A stretch of DNA of 64,000 nt from Geotrypetes seraphini (GCF_902459505.1 NC_047101.1:16992705-17056704), one strand, 5' to 3'; positions 11,401 to 23,598 are shown, numbered from the stretch's first letter. A program made the numbers and translations. Notes: a model not told the origin generated them from the letters alone.

Positions 11401-12232
11401 TTTTACTTCCTCAATACCATTTCAGAATTATGTAGGTAATAAGATACACTATTTTATTTTAATGTAATATGTGGATTTAAAAAACATTCATCAAATGACA
11501 ATGTATTTTAAATTTTATACAAAGTTTACTTTTTTTTTCTGTGTAAATATGACAGTATCGGCTGTGAAATCCAACAAAGTTAAATTAAAAATATATTGGT
11601 ATATATATATTAAATGTGTAGATACCAGGAAAAGAACATTTTATTGATTTAAGGAGAATAAAAGAAAATTTAAGAAACTAATATCCCCTTGCTTGGATTT
11701 CCAGCTGTAATTCTGATGTTAATTTTATGTTTACCAATCATGATACTTGGAATGGAAATTGAAAATGTTAATAAACACTATGCCATGTAGGTCTTAGATG
11801 ATTTGCTTTGCTTCATAAATTTGATTTTTTTTTAAATGCTATTGGTAAAGCATTTGTTTTCATTGTATCTCATACTTCCTGCTCTACATAACATTAAAAT
11901 GTTCATTCCTGTCAACTCTGATCTCACTCCCTTTCCCAACTAGATGGCTAACTAAAAACATCTTGGAGAGAGAGAGGAAAGGAAAATTTAATTTGGAATG
12001 AGCCATTTTTATGCATAATCTACAATTGTTTAATGGTTTCTTGTATCCATTGGCTTCTCTCAGAATCCACAATTAAGCGTTAAAAGGGAGCAGGGAAAAT
12101 ACTCAACCCTGAGTAACTCCATCTATCGCGTTTGCAACTGGGCAGAAGAAATCCATAAATTTCAATGTTCATGGCAACCTGAAAGTGATTTGTTCACTGA
12201 ATAAGAGAGGAGTCTAAGTAATTATTGTATGA
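11400..12232. other. AT-rich unique-looking DNA, no gene seen
   Basis: The stretch is AT-rich with scattered AATAAA (11770-11775). It lacks recognisable repeats and open frames of note. A distal CLINT1 3' UTR cannot be excluded, but nothing supports it directly. Confidence 0.3.
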
Positions 12233-12997
12233 CTAGTCTTATAGTCCGTTACATTAACAGGTGCTAGAATATATGTGTGTGTCTTTTTTTATTTTTTTTT
12301 TCTCTCTCCTTAGCCACTTTCTGTATTTCTGACTGTCTTTTTTTTTTTTTCCTTGGCTGTCCACTACCACCCCTTGCCTGCTCCCCCTGTCCATTCTCCC
12401 TTCCTTTTACCTCCCCTGTGTCCTCCACCACCCCATCACTGATCACCTTATCCAGCAGAAGCCCTTCTCCCTTTGTTTTACCTCCCCCTGTCCATCATCA
12501 CCTCCTTCCTGCTCCCCCTGTCCAGCAGTAGGCCTGTCTTCATTTTTCTGCCCCCCTCCCTGTTCATCAGCACCTCTTCCCCTGTCCATGAACCCCTTTT
12601 CTGCCCCTCCATTTCCCTCCCACCCCACTTCCCTGTGCAGTATTTTCCTCCCCCCCCCATACCTTCCTCCTGAACTGCATGCCCTACTTATGTTAAAATG
12701 CTTTCCGGGTTTGGCTGCCGCGGCCTGCAGTCGCCGACAGCCGCCGCGGCTAGCAACCGCCGCGGCCGACATCCGACTCGGACCGCCGCGGTCGACATCC
12801 GCCTCGGGGGGGGGAGGAAGAGAGAGAGAGAACTTCGGGTGGCCAGCAGCCGCCGCGGCCGACATCCACCTCGGGGGGAGGGAGAGAGAGAGCTTCACGC
12901 GCATGCGCACTCCTATCTGCGGTGCCCTACAGCTCACAGAAAACGGACGCACGCGATGGGAGTGCGCATGCACGGCCTAGCGTTTTATTATATTAGA
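12233..12997 (-). mobile_element. Non-autonomous Helitron (765 bp), same family as 7162-7786
   Basis: Read on minus it starts TCTAATATAATAAAA (from 12997) and ends CTAG (12236-12233). It has a hairpin CCGTTA-CAT-TAACAG on plus at 12246-12260, and the end sequence CATATATTCTAGCACC is shared with the first copy. It lies between A and T (minus strand) without target duplication. The interior has a long purine/pyrimidine tract and a CpG-rich block (12700-12970), neither coding. Confidence 0.92.
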
Positions 12998-12999
12998 TT

Positions 13000-14680
13000 G
13001 TAATCTTTAAATGGTTCACCGTGGCAAAAGCTGCTATTCTTTGGAATGAAAATGTTACATCAAACTGTACTTTGGATAGAGTGAAGGAGTTAACATACAT
13101 TGACAACCATAAATCTGGTAAAATGCTACCTAATTCCTTCTTTAATACATGTGGGCAGGTGTTATGTAGTCCAGGGTGGCTTTCAAGAGTACAACCTTTT
13201 TTACTTCTGAGAAAATATTGGCAGGAGAAATATTCTTGTGAAAATGTCTGCTTTGCTTTAAAGCTAGCTGACTTGATTAACGTGATTGCTTGAGCAGGAG
13301 AGTTGGTCATTTTTGGACTTTTGCTGAGCCAACGAAAAAGGACTGGGGGGAAATGTTATTTACAAAATTCTGGCCTGCTTCAAACAGTAAGATGCATAAG
13401 GAACCACAAATATCCACAGTTTTACAAAAACTACTGTTATCACTTACTGTCAAAAAATAACTTATATCTCAATTCTAAAAAAAAATGTTCACTTACAAAA
13501 AATCAAAATACCCTGCTGCTCATTCCAATCTTTAAATAAGGCGCTGGCAACCACTTAAAAACCACCCCTCAGACTGTCAATGATGTCATTGCTGATGCAT
13601 TGCAACCTGCTGAGCCAATCAAGACCCATTTACAAAAAAGAAGCTTATTCAATCCAGTAGATTCAACTGAATGCAACTGATAGATCCACCGTTGTTCCCA
13701 CTGCCATTATCTCCTGGCTGTGTCCCCATCACACTTGCCTAGTTTTCCTGGGATAATTTCAAACTGAAACTATGCATGTGCCTGTGCTTTGAAAATCTGG
13801 CAAAGTCCACATAGTGTTATGTTTCACTGATGCAGATAGAAAATAACATCCATCCCTCCTTTGTTCTTTTAAAATGCCCTATTACAGTGATGCACATCAG
13901 GACTGATAGTAGGATGATGCAACCTAGTGTTTATATATTTGACTCAAAGGTTTTAGATGCTTTTCTTGTGACGAGGGTCAGTCTGTCTGTCCACTCATCC
14001 TTTATGCCTGGGTGGTGCCTCTCCTCCTCCCTAGCGTCTCATGGCACACCTCAAATCTCAGGAGGCACACAGTTTGCGATACACTGTGCTAGAGGTTTCT
14101 ACAGCAATTGTGGTGGCTGACAGCATAAGTTCCCATACTCCTGTCGGCAGAGTCCATTTGTGATCGAGCCCAGTGGTGCACTGAAGTCGAGCACTTTTGA
14201 AGGGTAAAAACCAGCAGCTAAGGTGCTATAAAATGGCCCTTCTGAACCAGCTAGAAAGAGAGGGAAAGGGGAAAAGAGAAGTTGATTCACACTATGGGCT
14301 AGATTGACTAAGCAAACCGATCGGTTTGTGACCCCTTTGCAACCCGATTTTCATTCAACCCAATTCACTAAGCTCGTGGCCGATCACCTCTGATCCGCGC
14401 ATGCAAATGAGGGGAAACGGCATGCAAAGTAGGAAGAGCCGCGATTCGCTAACAAAAAGCAGGCACACTGACCTGTGCTGGCCGATCCAAAAATAAGCGA
14501 ATACTCGGGACCAGTCACTTGTGTACAAACTCTGCTATTGCCCCGAATCTCTCCTGCCCTTTCCCGCACTGTGAGCCTGTGGTTTAACCCGCGGGTTTAA
14601 AGCGGGTTAAAACCATGGGCTCGTGAAAAAGTTGAAAAGATTTTTTGCTGTTCTGCCGGACACGGAGGGCCAGCACATTT
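13000..14680. other. Intergenic DNA without identified genes
   Basis: Only short open frames occur. Around 14300-14540 the DNA is CpG-richer and contains ATGCAAAT twice, but I recognise neither a gene nor a named repeat. Confidence 0.3.
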
Positions 14681-14685
14681 GCAGA

Positions 14686-15318
14686 CCATTCAATGGCTGG
14701 GAGGGTGTAAATGGGCTGGAGTAAGTCTTAACAGAGATTTTGGCAGTTGGAACCCAAGCACAATACCGAGTAAAGCTTTGGATTCTTGCCCAGAAATCTC
14801 TTTTAAAAAACTCTTAAAAACTTTTTTATTTAATGACGCTTTTAATGAATAACTTTTCTGTTGTTTTTTTTTTAACATCCCTTACCAGCCAGGCTTTTAA
14901 TGAATAATTTTCCTTTTTTTTTTTTTCCTACACCCCTGTTTTATGTTTTTTCCTAATATATGTTTTTTTCACCAATAGAAAATATGTAACTTTTCCCCCC
15001 TTTCCTCCCTTTTCATGTTTGTTTTTAATGTATTATTTAATTTAATTATTTAACAAATATGTGTTTTATTGGTTTTTGTTTTTTTAATGTTTTTTACTAA
15101 TATGACTGAATGTTCTTTTATAACTTGTTTTTAAGTGTACATCGCTTAGAATGTTTTAAATAGGCGATCCATCAAAAATAAAGTGAACTTGAACTTGAAC
15201 TAAGAAGAAAAATTTAAAAAAAATAAAATAAAAAATTTTTTAATTGAATCAGGTTGGGCAGACTGGATGGACCTTTTGGGTCTTTATCTGCCGTCATCTA
15301 CTATGTTACTATCTACAG
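14686..15318 (+). mobile_element. CR1 LINE 3' tail interrupted by an L2-type LINE end
   Basis: The outer halves (14686-14787 and about 15200-15318) match the continuous CR1 tail at 31572-31773, ending ATCTACTATGTTACTAT. Between them lies an L2-like 3' end with GTACATCGCTTAGAATG ... AGGCGATCCATC and a TGAACTTGAACTTGAAC tail, inserted after CCCAGAAAT. Confidence 0.8.
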
Positions 15319-15344
15319 CCCCCCCCCACCTCCCCCCCCGGACA

Positions 15345-15690
15345 CATAAGAACATAAGAATTGCTGCTGCTGGATCAGACCAGTGGTCCATCATGCCCAG
15401 CAGTCCACTCACGCGGCGGCCCCCAGGTCAAAGACCAATGCTCTAAATGAGTCCAGCCTCATCAGTTTAGCAGGAACTTGTCCAACTTTGTCTTGAATCC
15501 CTGGAGGGTGTTTTCCCATAACAGACTCCGGAAGAGCGTTCCAGATATCTACCACTCTCTGGGTGAAGAAGAACTTCCTTATGTTTGTACGGAATCTATC
15601 CCCTTTCAACTTTAGAGAGTGCCCTTTCGTTCTCCCTACCTTGGAGAGGGTGAACAATCTGTCTTTATCTACTTAGTGAATCTATCCCTA
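15345..15690 (-). mobile_element. CR1-type LINE 3' end
   Basis: The minus strand encodes RTKGHSLKLKGDRFRTN and FFFTQRVVDIWNALPESV, the conserved CR1 C-terminus, followed by the 3' end that reads ACATAAGAACATAAGAATTG on plus. Confidence 0.85.
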
Positions 15691-15739
15691 TGTCTGCACA
15701 CCTCCCCATGACTGCAGGCCCACCAATCATTTCTATAGC

Positions 15740-15915
15740 ACTAGTAGACATATGTAGGTACTTTTTCTGTCCCTAAAGGAGCTCCCAATCTGTTTTTTAT
15801 GTACCTAGAGCAAATGGAGGGTTAAGTGACCAGCCCATGGTCACAAGGAGCTGCAGTGGCAATTGAACCCAGATCCCCAGCATCTCAGTGCACTGCACTT
15901 GCCATTGGGCTAACA
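15740..15915 (-). mobile_element. tRNA-derived SINE, third family
   Basis: The minus strand has a tRNA-like head with GGGTTCAATTGCC as B box, then CTCCTTGTGACCATGGGC and an AACCCTCC core. It is related to, but distinct from, the main SINE. Confidence 0.65.
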
Positions 15916-16504
15916 TTTACAAAATATAAAACCATGGATGACTTTTAATGAAAGTATGAGGTTCTAAGACAGACCCTTGTACACCAATTGCTTTTCATTT
16001 GAACCTTGTAAAGAAAATAACTTTTTAAAAAAATGCTGGATAGAGTAGATGAGTGCTACTGTTGACCTGCTGCGTCTTTGTTGGCTGTAGAGAACTTGTG
16101 AGCACAGCAGGAATGAGGCTTACGCCATCTGCATGCAACACCAATTTCCAGTTTTTTATGAATAATAGAACAGGCTCCCAGTCTCTGGCTTAAAAATTGC
16201 TCTGCTGTAAACACATACAAACACACTCGCACATAATATAAATAACATAGTAATCCTGCAACAGCCAAGGGTGACTGAGGGTCTTACCATCTGCTACAGT
16301 TTTGAGAATTGTTGTACAGTAGTTTCTGAAAAAATGAAAGCTCCGAGAGACTGAAATTAAGCTCATTCTTTCATAAGCTGACACAGAACCAGAAGACCTT
16401 CAAAAGTCATTAGTCATTTACCTGTTTTATTAGAATTAATTCACATCCTCATTGATACAGCAACAACAAGGTTTGTTCTGCAGCTGTTACCTATGTGGCA
16501 TAAA

Positions 16505-16785
16505 TATGCATGAGGCGAGTCTCTTTCATTTGAAAGGAAGTTCTGGAATGAGAGGGCATAGGATGAAGTTAAGAAGTGACAGGCTCCGGAGTAATCTAAG
16601 GAAATACTTTTTCACAGAAAGGGTGGTAGATGCATGAATTAGTCTCCCGGTAGAGTTGGTGGAGACAAAGACTGTCTGAATACAAGCATGGGTCGGGCAC
16701 GTGGGATCTCTTAGAGGAGGAGATAGTGGATGCTGCAGGTGGGCAGACTGGATGGGCAATTTGGAAGTCTCGGCAGCCATTTACA
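16505..16785 (+). mobile_element. CR1-type LINE 3' end
   Basis: It reads GGCATAGGATGAAGTTAAGA, then FFTERVVDA-coding sequence, then GTGGGCAGACTGGATGGGCA. It is a relative of the copy at 55580-55950. Confidence 0.75.
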
Positions 16786-16799
16786 TAGCTGAGCAGGAG

Positions 16800-17110
16800 C
16801 TAGCCCGCCAGGAAAACAAGGTAGGCCTGAGATCCTTCCTCTGGGTCCGTGAGGGGGATTAGTGGTGTCAGTTTGAGGAGGGAGGGGGAACGTTGCCTTT
16901 TCTTGTCAGGGGGGCATTCTCCTTTCCCTTTGTTTCTATCCTCTGTTTTTTTAAGAATTGTAATTTTTCCCCCTTCTATCTGTTTTGCTTTACCCTTCCC
17001 CCTCCCCCCCCCCCCCAAGTTAGTCTGTTTTTGTTTACTTCAGATTTTTAATGTGCAACGCTTTGAAATTTTATGTTAAGCGTTCAATCAAATTTATATA
17101 AACTATAAAC
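16800..17110 (+). mobile_element. L2-type LINE 3' end
   Basis: It ends with GTGCAACGCTTTGAAATTTT ... AAGCGTTCAATCAAATTTAT, the L2-like closing motif, after C- and T-rich 3' UTR sequence. Confidence 0.55.
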
Positions 17111-17399
17111 ACTAATGGGGATGGTAGTAAAAATGGGACTTCAGGAGGGAACCTGGGACTTCAAGTGCTATCCCATGCAGAAACCTAACCCTATTCTCCC
17201 AATAGGATCCACTGTTCACTTTCTACGGTTTTGAGGTGAAAGGTGTAATGCTGGAACCTAACCTTTATTTTTCCATAGACTTAGCGTTTTGTTATTCATA
17301 AACATTTTCATGAGCCATACTACTGTGAATAATGAAAACAGGTCAGTTTGCAAAAAAAATATATAAATGTGCACAATGATGGGAGGATAGGCAGGTGTG

Positions 17400-18030
17400 T
17401 AAGAGTCTTGTATTGGATTCTTAAATAGCGCTCAAAGGCATATGCAGTGCTGTACATTTTTAGAAGAGTTTACAATCTAACTTGGACTGACAGACATGAC
17501 ATATAGGGTTTGGGATGCAGAACCCAAGGTGAAAGGAGTTAGGAGTTGAAAGCACTCTCAAAGAGGTGGGCTGACATTTATAGGTGGTCCCTGCTCTGAA
17601 GAGCTTACAATCTAACCTGACATATAGGGTTTGGGATGCAGAACCGAAGGTGAGAGGAGTTAGGAGTTGAAAGCACTCTCAAAGAGGTGGGCTGACATTT
17701 ATAGGTGGTCCCTTCTCTGAAGAGCTTACAATTTAACTTGGACAGACATGATATATAGGGATGGGGATGCAGAACCCAAGGAGTTAGGAGTTGAAAGCAC
17801 TCACAAAGAGGTGGGCTTTTAATTGGGCCTTGAACACTGCCAGAGACGGAGCCCGCCATAGGGATTCAGGCAGCTTGTTCCAAGCATACGATGCAGCAAG
17901 GCAGAAGGGACGGAGGCTAGAGTTAGCAGTTGAAGAGAAGGGGTATTGATAGGAGGGACTTACCAGCTGAGTGGAGCTCAAAGGAGGAATGTCATAAAGT
18001 GCCTCTGGAGGCACGATTCCAGTGCTGTTT
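17400..18030 (-). mobile_element. L2-type LINE 3' region with tandem 3' UTR repeat
   Basis: The minus strand encodes AASYAWNKLPESLWRAPSLA ... FKAQLKAHLF, the typical L2 C-terminus. On plus, about 2.5 tandem copies of a roughly 120-bp unit (GAGCTTACAATCTAAC ... GAGGTGGGCTGACATTTATA) lie at 17465-17815. Confidence 0.75.
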
Positions 18031-18249
18031 CTTTAGGTGCTAATAGGCACCTTTAATTTTGTTTTAAATCCACTTTAAACACAATTTATAGAATATGGGC
18101 CTGTGTATAGCCCTCAGTAGAGACTACGCTGCTTAACCCACTTGCTTTTTTTTTTTTTTTCCCCAAAACTTTTCAAACCACCCTTGTACGTTTTATCCTA
18201 CCTGTGAAAACCCCTGTTACTCCTAAGAGCTCTGATCACCTCTCAATTT

Positions 18250-18485
18250 CTATCATTTTTCATAAGGGATTCTTTCCTAGTGAACTGTTTATAGTAACTA
18301 GTAGTGTTGAAGTTCCTCACTGGTTTTGTCCACATCACTTCCTGCAAGAGAACATTCCAGGCATCCACCATCGTTTCTGTGAAAAAGTATTTCCTGATAT
18401 TGCAAGTTCCCTCCTTGCAGCTTCAATTTGTGTCTCTTAGTTTTGTACAGAGGAGGGACAGTAGAGATACAATATAGATGTTTAA
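18250..18485 (-). mobile_element. CR1-like LINE fragment
   Basis: The minus strand has a decayed form of the conserved KxQGGNLQYQEILFHRN and WLECSL pattern that corresponds to the RGHKLKL...RKFFFTRVV...WNALP region. Confidence 0.5.
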
Positions 18486-18519
18486 GCATTTGAAAATATT
18501 AATAAATAATTAAACCTCT

Positions 18520-18660
18520 AACAAACAAAAGGCTATAGAACTTAAACAAACTATAGAACTTAAACAAAGTTCTATAGCCATGAAAGCCTTTAAGTTCTAT
18601 AGCCTTTTGTTTAAGTTCTATAGCCATGAAAGTTTAAGTCTAGAAGCCATGAAAGTTGCA
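18520..18660. repeat. Local inverted and direct repeat cluster
   Basis: The unit CTATAGAACTTAAACAAA and its complement TTTAAGTTCTATAG occur several times in both orientations within 140 bp, giving potential cruciforms. Confidence 0.6.
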
Positions 18661-18688
18661 AGGATGAGAAAGCAACATCAGGAAATAT

Positions 18689-19275
18689 CATATTTGCTGG
18701 CATATAGGACACATTTTTTCCTTTCAAAATACGCTTAAAATATGGGGTGCGTCTTATGCGCCGGTAATTAAAATTATGAGTTGAAATTTCAGTCAGTCTA
18801 AAACTTCTGGCTTACCACTCGAACAGAAAAAGAAGAGTCTTCCTTTGACAAGCACAGCGAGAAATAAAACAAAAGAAAGGCAAAGCTGATGTCACAATAC
18901 AACACAAGGGATTTTCTTGAAAGTTCCTAGGAACTAAAATCCCTTGTGTTGTATCCCTTGTGTTGTACCGTCACGTAGTTTCTGCTCTCGGACACCTCGA
19001 GGTCTCACAAGTACACACTGTACACGCATCACGTTTCTGCTTTCTCTCGGATGCTGCGAGGTCTCAAGTACGCATGTGCGTCATGTTGTTTCTGGGTTTT
19101 GAGGATGAAGTTTAAAAGGTACCTAACTATACTGTTCCCTAGTTACATTTTTTGTAGGCATAACTATAAAATTAGTACAGTAAATCATTATAGAAATTCA
19201 TGAAAAAATGTAGAAAATTATTTTTTTCTTAAAGTGTATAAAAAAGGGGGAGTGCCTTATACGCCAGCAAATATG
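18689..19275. mobile_element. TIR DNA transposon, non-autonomous (587 bp)
   Basis: The left end CATATTTGCTGGCATATAGG and right end CCTTATACGCCAGCAAATAT are inverted repeats of about 24 bp. TA flanks are compatible with a Tc1/mariner-type target. Internal hairpins exist around 18900-18965 (ACACAAGGGATTTT ... AAAATCCCTTGTGT). No transposase is encoded. Confidence 0.75.
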
Positions 19276-19466
19276 GTACTTTTTCATGGAAAAGGTATCA
19301 GATGCTTGAATGGGGATTAGTGTCCATGACTCACTATAGCAGGCCCTGGTGCAAAGACATTAACAAAATTCACTTTAAAAACATTTTTTTCTCCTTTCAA
19401 AACCACTTGACATAATGTGCACAGTGTAATACAGAATAGTGGCTAAGGGTAGCTTGTTTGTTTATA

Positions 19467-20309
19467 CAGTGGAACCTTGGTTTACGAGCATAATTTGTTC
19501 CAGAAGCATGCTCGTAAACCAAATTGCTCGTATATCAAAGCAAGTTACCCCCATAGGAAGTAAGGGAAACTGCTTTGATTGGTTCCACCTCCTCCACACA
19601 CACCCCCGGCACTGCTCCATTCTCCCCCCCTTGAGGAATCCGACACTGTTCCAAACCCCTCCCCGCGTTCCGGCTCTCCCCCCTGCAAACCGGCATCCTC
19701 CCCCCACTCGCGTTGCCCCCCCCCTCAACCGCGATCCTACTTCCCCCCTCCCCCCCGAGCACATCAATGACACTTCCTTTACCCAACTTGGCACCAGTGG
19801 CGGTGCCCGAAGATCCTCCCTCTTCTGGCGTGACCTGGGCTGGGCGGTGCGTTGGAGATCCTCCCTCTTCTAGTCTGGGCTGGGCTGGGCTGGACTGGCT
19901 TTGAGCATTTGCGCATGTTCAAACCTTCTGGTCTCGCTCTCTCCGAGATTGAGAGCGAGACCAGAAGGCTTTGAGCATGCGCAAATGCTCAAAGCCAGCC
20001 CAGCCCAGAAGAGGGAGGATCTCCGACGCATCGCCCAGCCCAGGCCGCGCCAGAAGAGGGAGGATCTTCGGGCACCAGCACTGGTGCCAAGATGGGGTAA
20101 AGTTAGTGTCATTGATGTACTCGGAGGGGGGGGGGAGTAGGATCGCGGTGGAGGGGGGGCAACGCGAGCGGGGGAGATGCCGGATCGCGGGGGGGGGGGC
20201 GCTCGTACAGCGAGGCAAGCTCGGTTTACGAGGCACCAAGTTTGCAAATGTTTTGCTCGTCTTGCAAAACACTCGCAAACCAGTGCGCTCGTAAACCAAG
20301 GTACCACTG
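19467..20309. mobile_element. Palindromic mariner-like element (843 bp)
   Basis: It is flanked by TA dinucleotides (19465-19466, 20310-20311). The ends are CAGTGGAACCTTGGTTTACG and CGTAAACCAAGGTACCACTG. The whole element folds on itself around 19955: GAGCATTTGCGCATG against CATGCGCAAATGCTC, and GAAGATCCTCCCTCTTCTGG against its inverse. Long frames on both strands merely reflect GC-rich arms. A relative lies at 48113-48500. Confidence 0.85.
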
Positions 20310-20311
20310 TA

Positions 20312-20425
20312 TTTATTTGGTTGGTTAGTTTTATATTTCGTCCTCCCCATCAAGCTCAGAACGGGTAACAAGGTTGACATACATAATTCATAAACAAATT
20401 ATGAATTTACATGTATAGTAACATT
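20312..20425 (-). mobile_element. L2-type LINE 3' fragment
   Basis: On minus it has the pattern CCGTTCTGAGCTTGATGGGG ... AAATATAAAAC, typical of L2-like ends. Confidence 0.5.
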
Positions 20426-21161
20426 AGATATACAGTTGCACACAACAGCTAATTCATGCCAATTATTGAATTAAGTTGCATGTGCACAATGAATAAAGTC
20501 AGGCACCTAACACAGTTTACTACCTGGTAACTGTTGGAACAGCGCTGCATTAAGGGGGCTTTGCAATTAATGCATGGTCCCAATTCAAATGAGTCACTAA
20601 CAAAATCCCATAGTTCACAATAAAAGTACATCCAAAATCATCTTAACACAATTAAATGAGTCTAAATCCATGGTATTGACATTTGAAGAAAGTATGGTGC
20701 TTTCTGGATTAAAATGTTTATAACCATCATTCTCCATCTCATCTAAATAGTTTTGAGCCAAAACATTTGGGTGGAGATTCTTTGGGGATTTAAAATACTG
20801 TGGAATGTTTAGTCATAAATGGGAGTGCACTTTTAAATTTTAAGAGCTAAAAAAACAAACTTAGGCAGAGAAGATATTCTTCACTAGGCAGCAGTCCAAC
20901 ACTCTGAGCCCCCAAAAGTAAACTGAATTAGGACAGAACCTGAAGGAGCCAACTATCCTCCACCCATCGCTGCTTAAAATCAGCTGCACCTTGCCAATAG
21001 TAAAAGCAGTTTCTACAGGGAGCAGCCCCTGGTAAGCCAAAACCCTGCCAGGATGACACTTGGAGGTATGTTGCTGAGCCAATTTGTGAAAATCACTTTT
21101 ATAAATATATTAATAAGTCAAAATGTAAAAGCAGAGGGTGAGAACTCTTAACCCTTTAATT

Positions 21162-21353
21162 TAGGGGTGTCAAAGTCCCTCCTCGAGGGCCGCAATCCAG
21201 TCGGGTTTTCAGGATTTCCCCAATGAATATGCATGAGATCTATTAGCATACAATGAAAGCAGTGCATGCGAATAGATCTCATGCATATTCATGGGGGAAA
21301 TCCAGAAAACCTGACTGGATTGCGGCCCTCGAGGAGGGACGTTGACACCCCTA
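21162..21353. mobile_element. Foldback hAT MITE, family A
   Basis: Palindrome of 192 bp with ends TAGGGGTGTCAAAGTCCCTC and GGACGTTGACACCCCTA, and core ATGAATATGCATGAGATCTA. The 8-bp duplication CTTTAATT lies at 21154-21161 and 21354-21361. Confidence 0.9.
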
Positions 21354-21359
21354 CTTTAA

Positions 21360-22200
21360 TTGGAGGATGGTGAAAATGGCTGCTTCATGTAACTTGATGT
21401 TGAACGAGAGCAATAGTGCCAAGTAACGGGCATTTAGAGATGCAGATCTCCCATAAGAGCCACAGAAGACGCATGGTTAACTGTGCTCCTGCCTGTACAG
21501 TGATGTACTCTACTGGTTTTAACTGGTCTAACAATATTACACTACCAAACTCTTTTTTTGATTACCCTGTTTTTTGTTGTAATGCCAGCAAATGCAATTG
21601 ATGCATAAAGCAGTGATTTCTCCATGAGATATGAATAATCTAAAGAGATTAATTTGACACATTACTTGAGACAAAAATAAGGTCCAATATGTGATCTTTT
21701 TGACATCTAGGGGCTGTAGCTATCTAACAACAGATTCATCAACTGACCGAAAAATACGTTATGTTAATCAGGCTTTCTATTCTGCCTTTACCTATTTAGT
21801 TCCAGGTTGGATTACATTACAAGAGGTTGGGTCAGTTACCCTGGAAGATACAGTGGACAGTTTGACACGAACATTCAATAGAGTTGCTAGTACAATTCAG
21901 TACAGGTACTAATACTGTTAGGTCATAGTTGCAAATACAGAGTTACAAGTTCAAGTAGGTCATCATTAGCTCTTCATTGTGTCCCAGGAGTTGCATTAGA
22001 CAGTTTAAAAATGGGCTTTTACAATTACCATTTCAGTTACTTCAGGTTTGGCTCCCTGTCTTGGTATAGAAATGCTTTTGGAAAGTTTTCTGAATCTGAA
22101 ATAGTGGTCACAAGATTGTAGTATAAGTAGTAGTTCCAGCATTTTGCTAATTAATATTGGATGGATAACGTAATTTGCCTAGTAGACACTATATTATTGC
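21360..22200. other. Intergenic DNA without identified genes
   Basis: Short open frames only. No repeat family is recognised; nothing else is seen. Confidence 0.3.
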
Positions 22201-22204
22201 ATAG

Positions 22205-22645
22205 GGGAAAACACCCTCCAGGGATTCAAGACAAAGTTAGACAAGTTCCTGATTCAGATTGAGAGGGGGCATGATCGAAACATTCAAGGTACTGAAGGGG
22301 ATAGACTTAGTAGATAAGGGCAGGTTGTTCATCCTCTCCAAGGTAGAGAGAACGAGAGGGCACTCTCTAAAGTTGAAAGGGGATAGATTCCGTACAAACC
22401 TAAGGAAGTTCTTTTTCACCCAGAGAGTGGTAGAAAACTGGAACGCTCTTCCGGAGTCTGTCATAGGGGAAAACACCCTCCAGCGATTCATGACAAAGGT
22501 AGACAAGTTCCTGCTCAACAAGAACGTGTGCTGGTAGGGATAGTCTCAGGGCTCTGGGCCTTGACCAGAAGGCCGCTGTGTGAGCGGACTGCTGGGCATG
22601 ATGGACCACTGGTCTGACCCAGCAGCGGCAATTCTTATGTACTTC
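22205..22645 (+). mobile_element. CR1-type LINE 3' end
   Basis: It encodes GMIETFKVLKGIDLVDKGRL and GHSLKLKGDRFRTNLRKFFF, ending at GGCAATTCTTATG. A short piece of a second copy (22205-22252, GGGGAAAACACCCTCCAGGG) is joined in front, suggesting two adjacent or rearranged insertions. Confidence 0.85.
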
Positions 22646-22649
22646 AATA

Positions 22650-23235
22650 TTTCCAGTGTTGAACGCTGAAGAAATAGCTAGAGCCATTGGCCAAATGGTA
22701 TTATATCGTCAATATCATGGTGAATTTTGTCTATGGTGTGTACACATTCACATCCACCCAAGGTACACCTCTAGGAACAACTGCAGCTGTGTATATTCAA
22801 GTGCATAACCTCGATCTTGTAAGCACGTGCATTTCAACATGCATCTTCTGCTGTGCAATTTTCCATGCATAAAACATGAAGAAAAGCTTATGACCTTTTA
22901 TGTATCCAAGCAGCAACGTGGAGAAGAGAATAACAGATAAAAATATGGACAATGTGTGAGTCACCCAGAGCACTAACAGTACATTTTTGAGAGCCTGAGA
23001 TCATATCATGAGTGCCACATAAGAAACATTCCTCTCAGGGTATGCGCTGACCAAATCCACTTGGAGCCACTAGCTTAACTGACATCATACCAAGTGATAA
23101 ACAGCTTGATGTTAGAAGCCAGAGTCACGCAAGAACAGCTCTGCTCATAGAAGTAACACTGCCAGAACTGTAGCAAATGATGTACAGGCAGTGAGCATAA
23201 GGGAGGCAGGGGCTCCAAAATTGTGTCCTGTCTAA
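22650..23235. other. Intergenic DNA without identified genes
   Basis: No repeat or coding signal is recognised in this stretch. Confidence 0.3.
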
Positions 23236-23391
23236 TAACATAACTTTATTCTTCTATACCGCCATAATCAAACAATATGTAGACGTTTACAACAGAAGAA
23301 GACTGGACAATCAGCGAAATACAATTAATTGAAATGCAGCAATTTTCCTAAAATATTCAGTATAAAATTGCTTGACTGTGATGCTCTAGGG

Positions 23392-23598
23392 CAGGGGTGT
23401 CCAACCTGCGGCCCCATTAAGTATTTTGTGCGGCCCCAGTCGAGGGTGATGCAGTGTTTTCCTCTGCTGCCCTTGTGTGTTTACCGTCTTGCCGGCTCCC
23501 TCCTCTGTCTTGCTGCAGCGTCTGCGCATTTGTGCGGCCCCAGAAATTTTTTTTTCAGCCAATGTGGCTCAGGGAAGCCAAAAGTTTGGACACCCCTG
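23392..23598. mobile_element. hAT-type MITE (207 bp)
   Basis: Ends are CAGGGGTGTCCAACCTGCGG and GGACACCCCTG. The target repeats are CTCTAGGG (23384-23391) and CTCTAGTG (23599-23606), 6 of 8 matching. The hAT-like subterminal GCGGCCCC motif is present on both sides. Confidence 0.87.

Noticed and set aside
12443-12973. 176-codon minus frame and overlapping plus frames
   Set aside because: They lie entirely within a non-autonomous Helitron in CpG- and purine-rich sequence and match no family.
17465-17815. CRISPR-like regular repeats
   Set aside because: Units are about 120 bp, directly abutting and without spacers, inside an L2-type LINE 3' region of a vertebrate genome.
19462-20380. Several 100-150 codon frames on both strands
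   Set aside because: They are mirror images produced by a palindromic mariner-like element.
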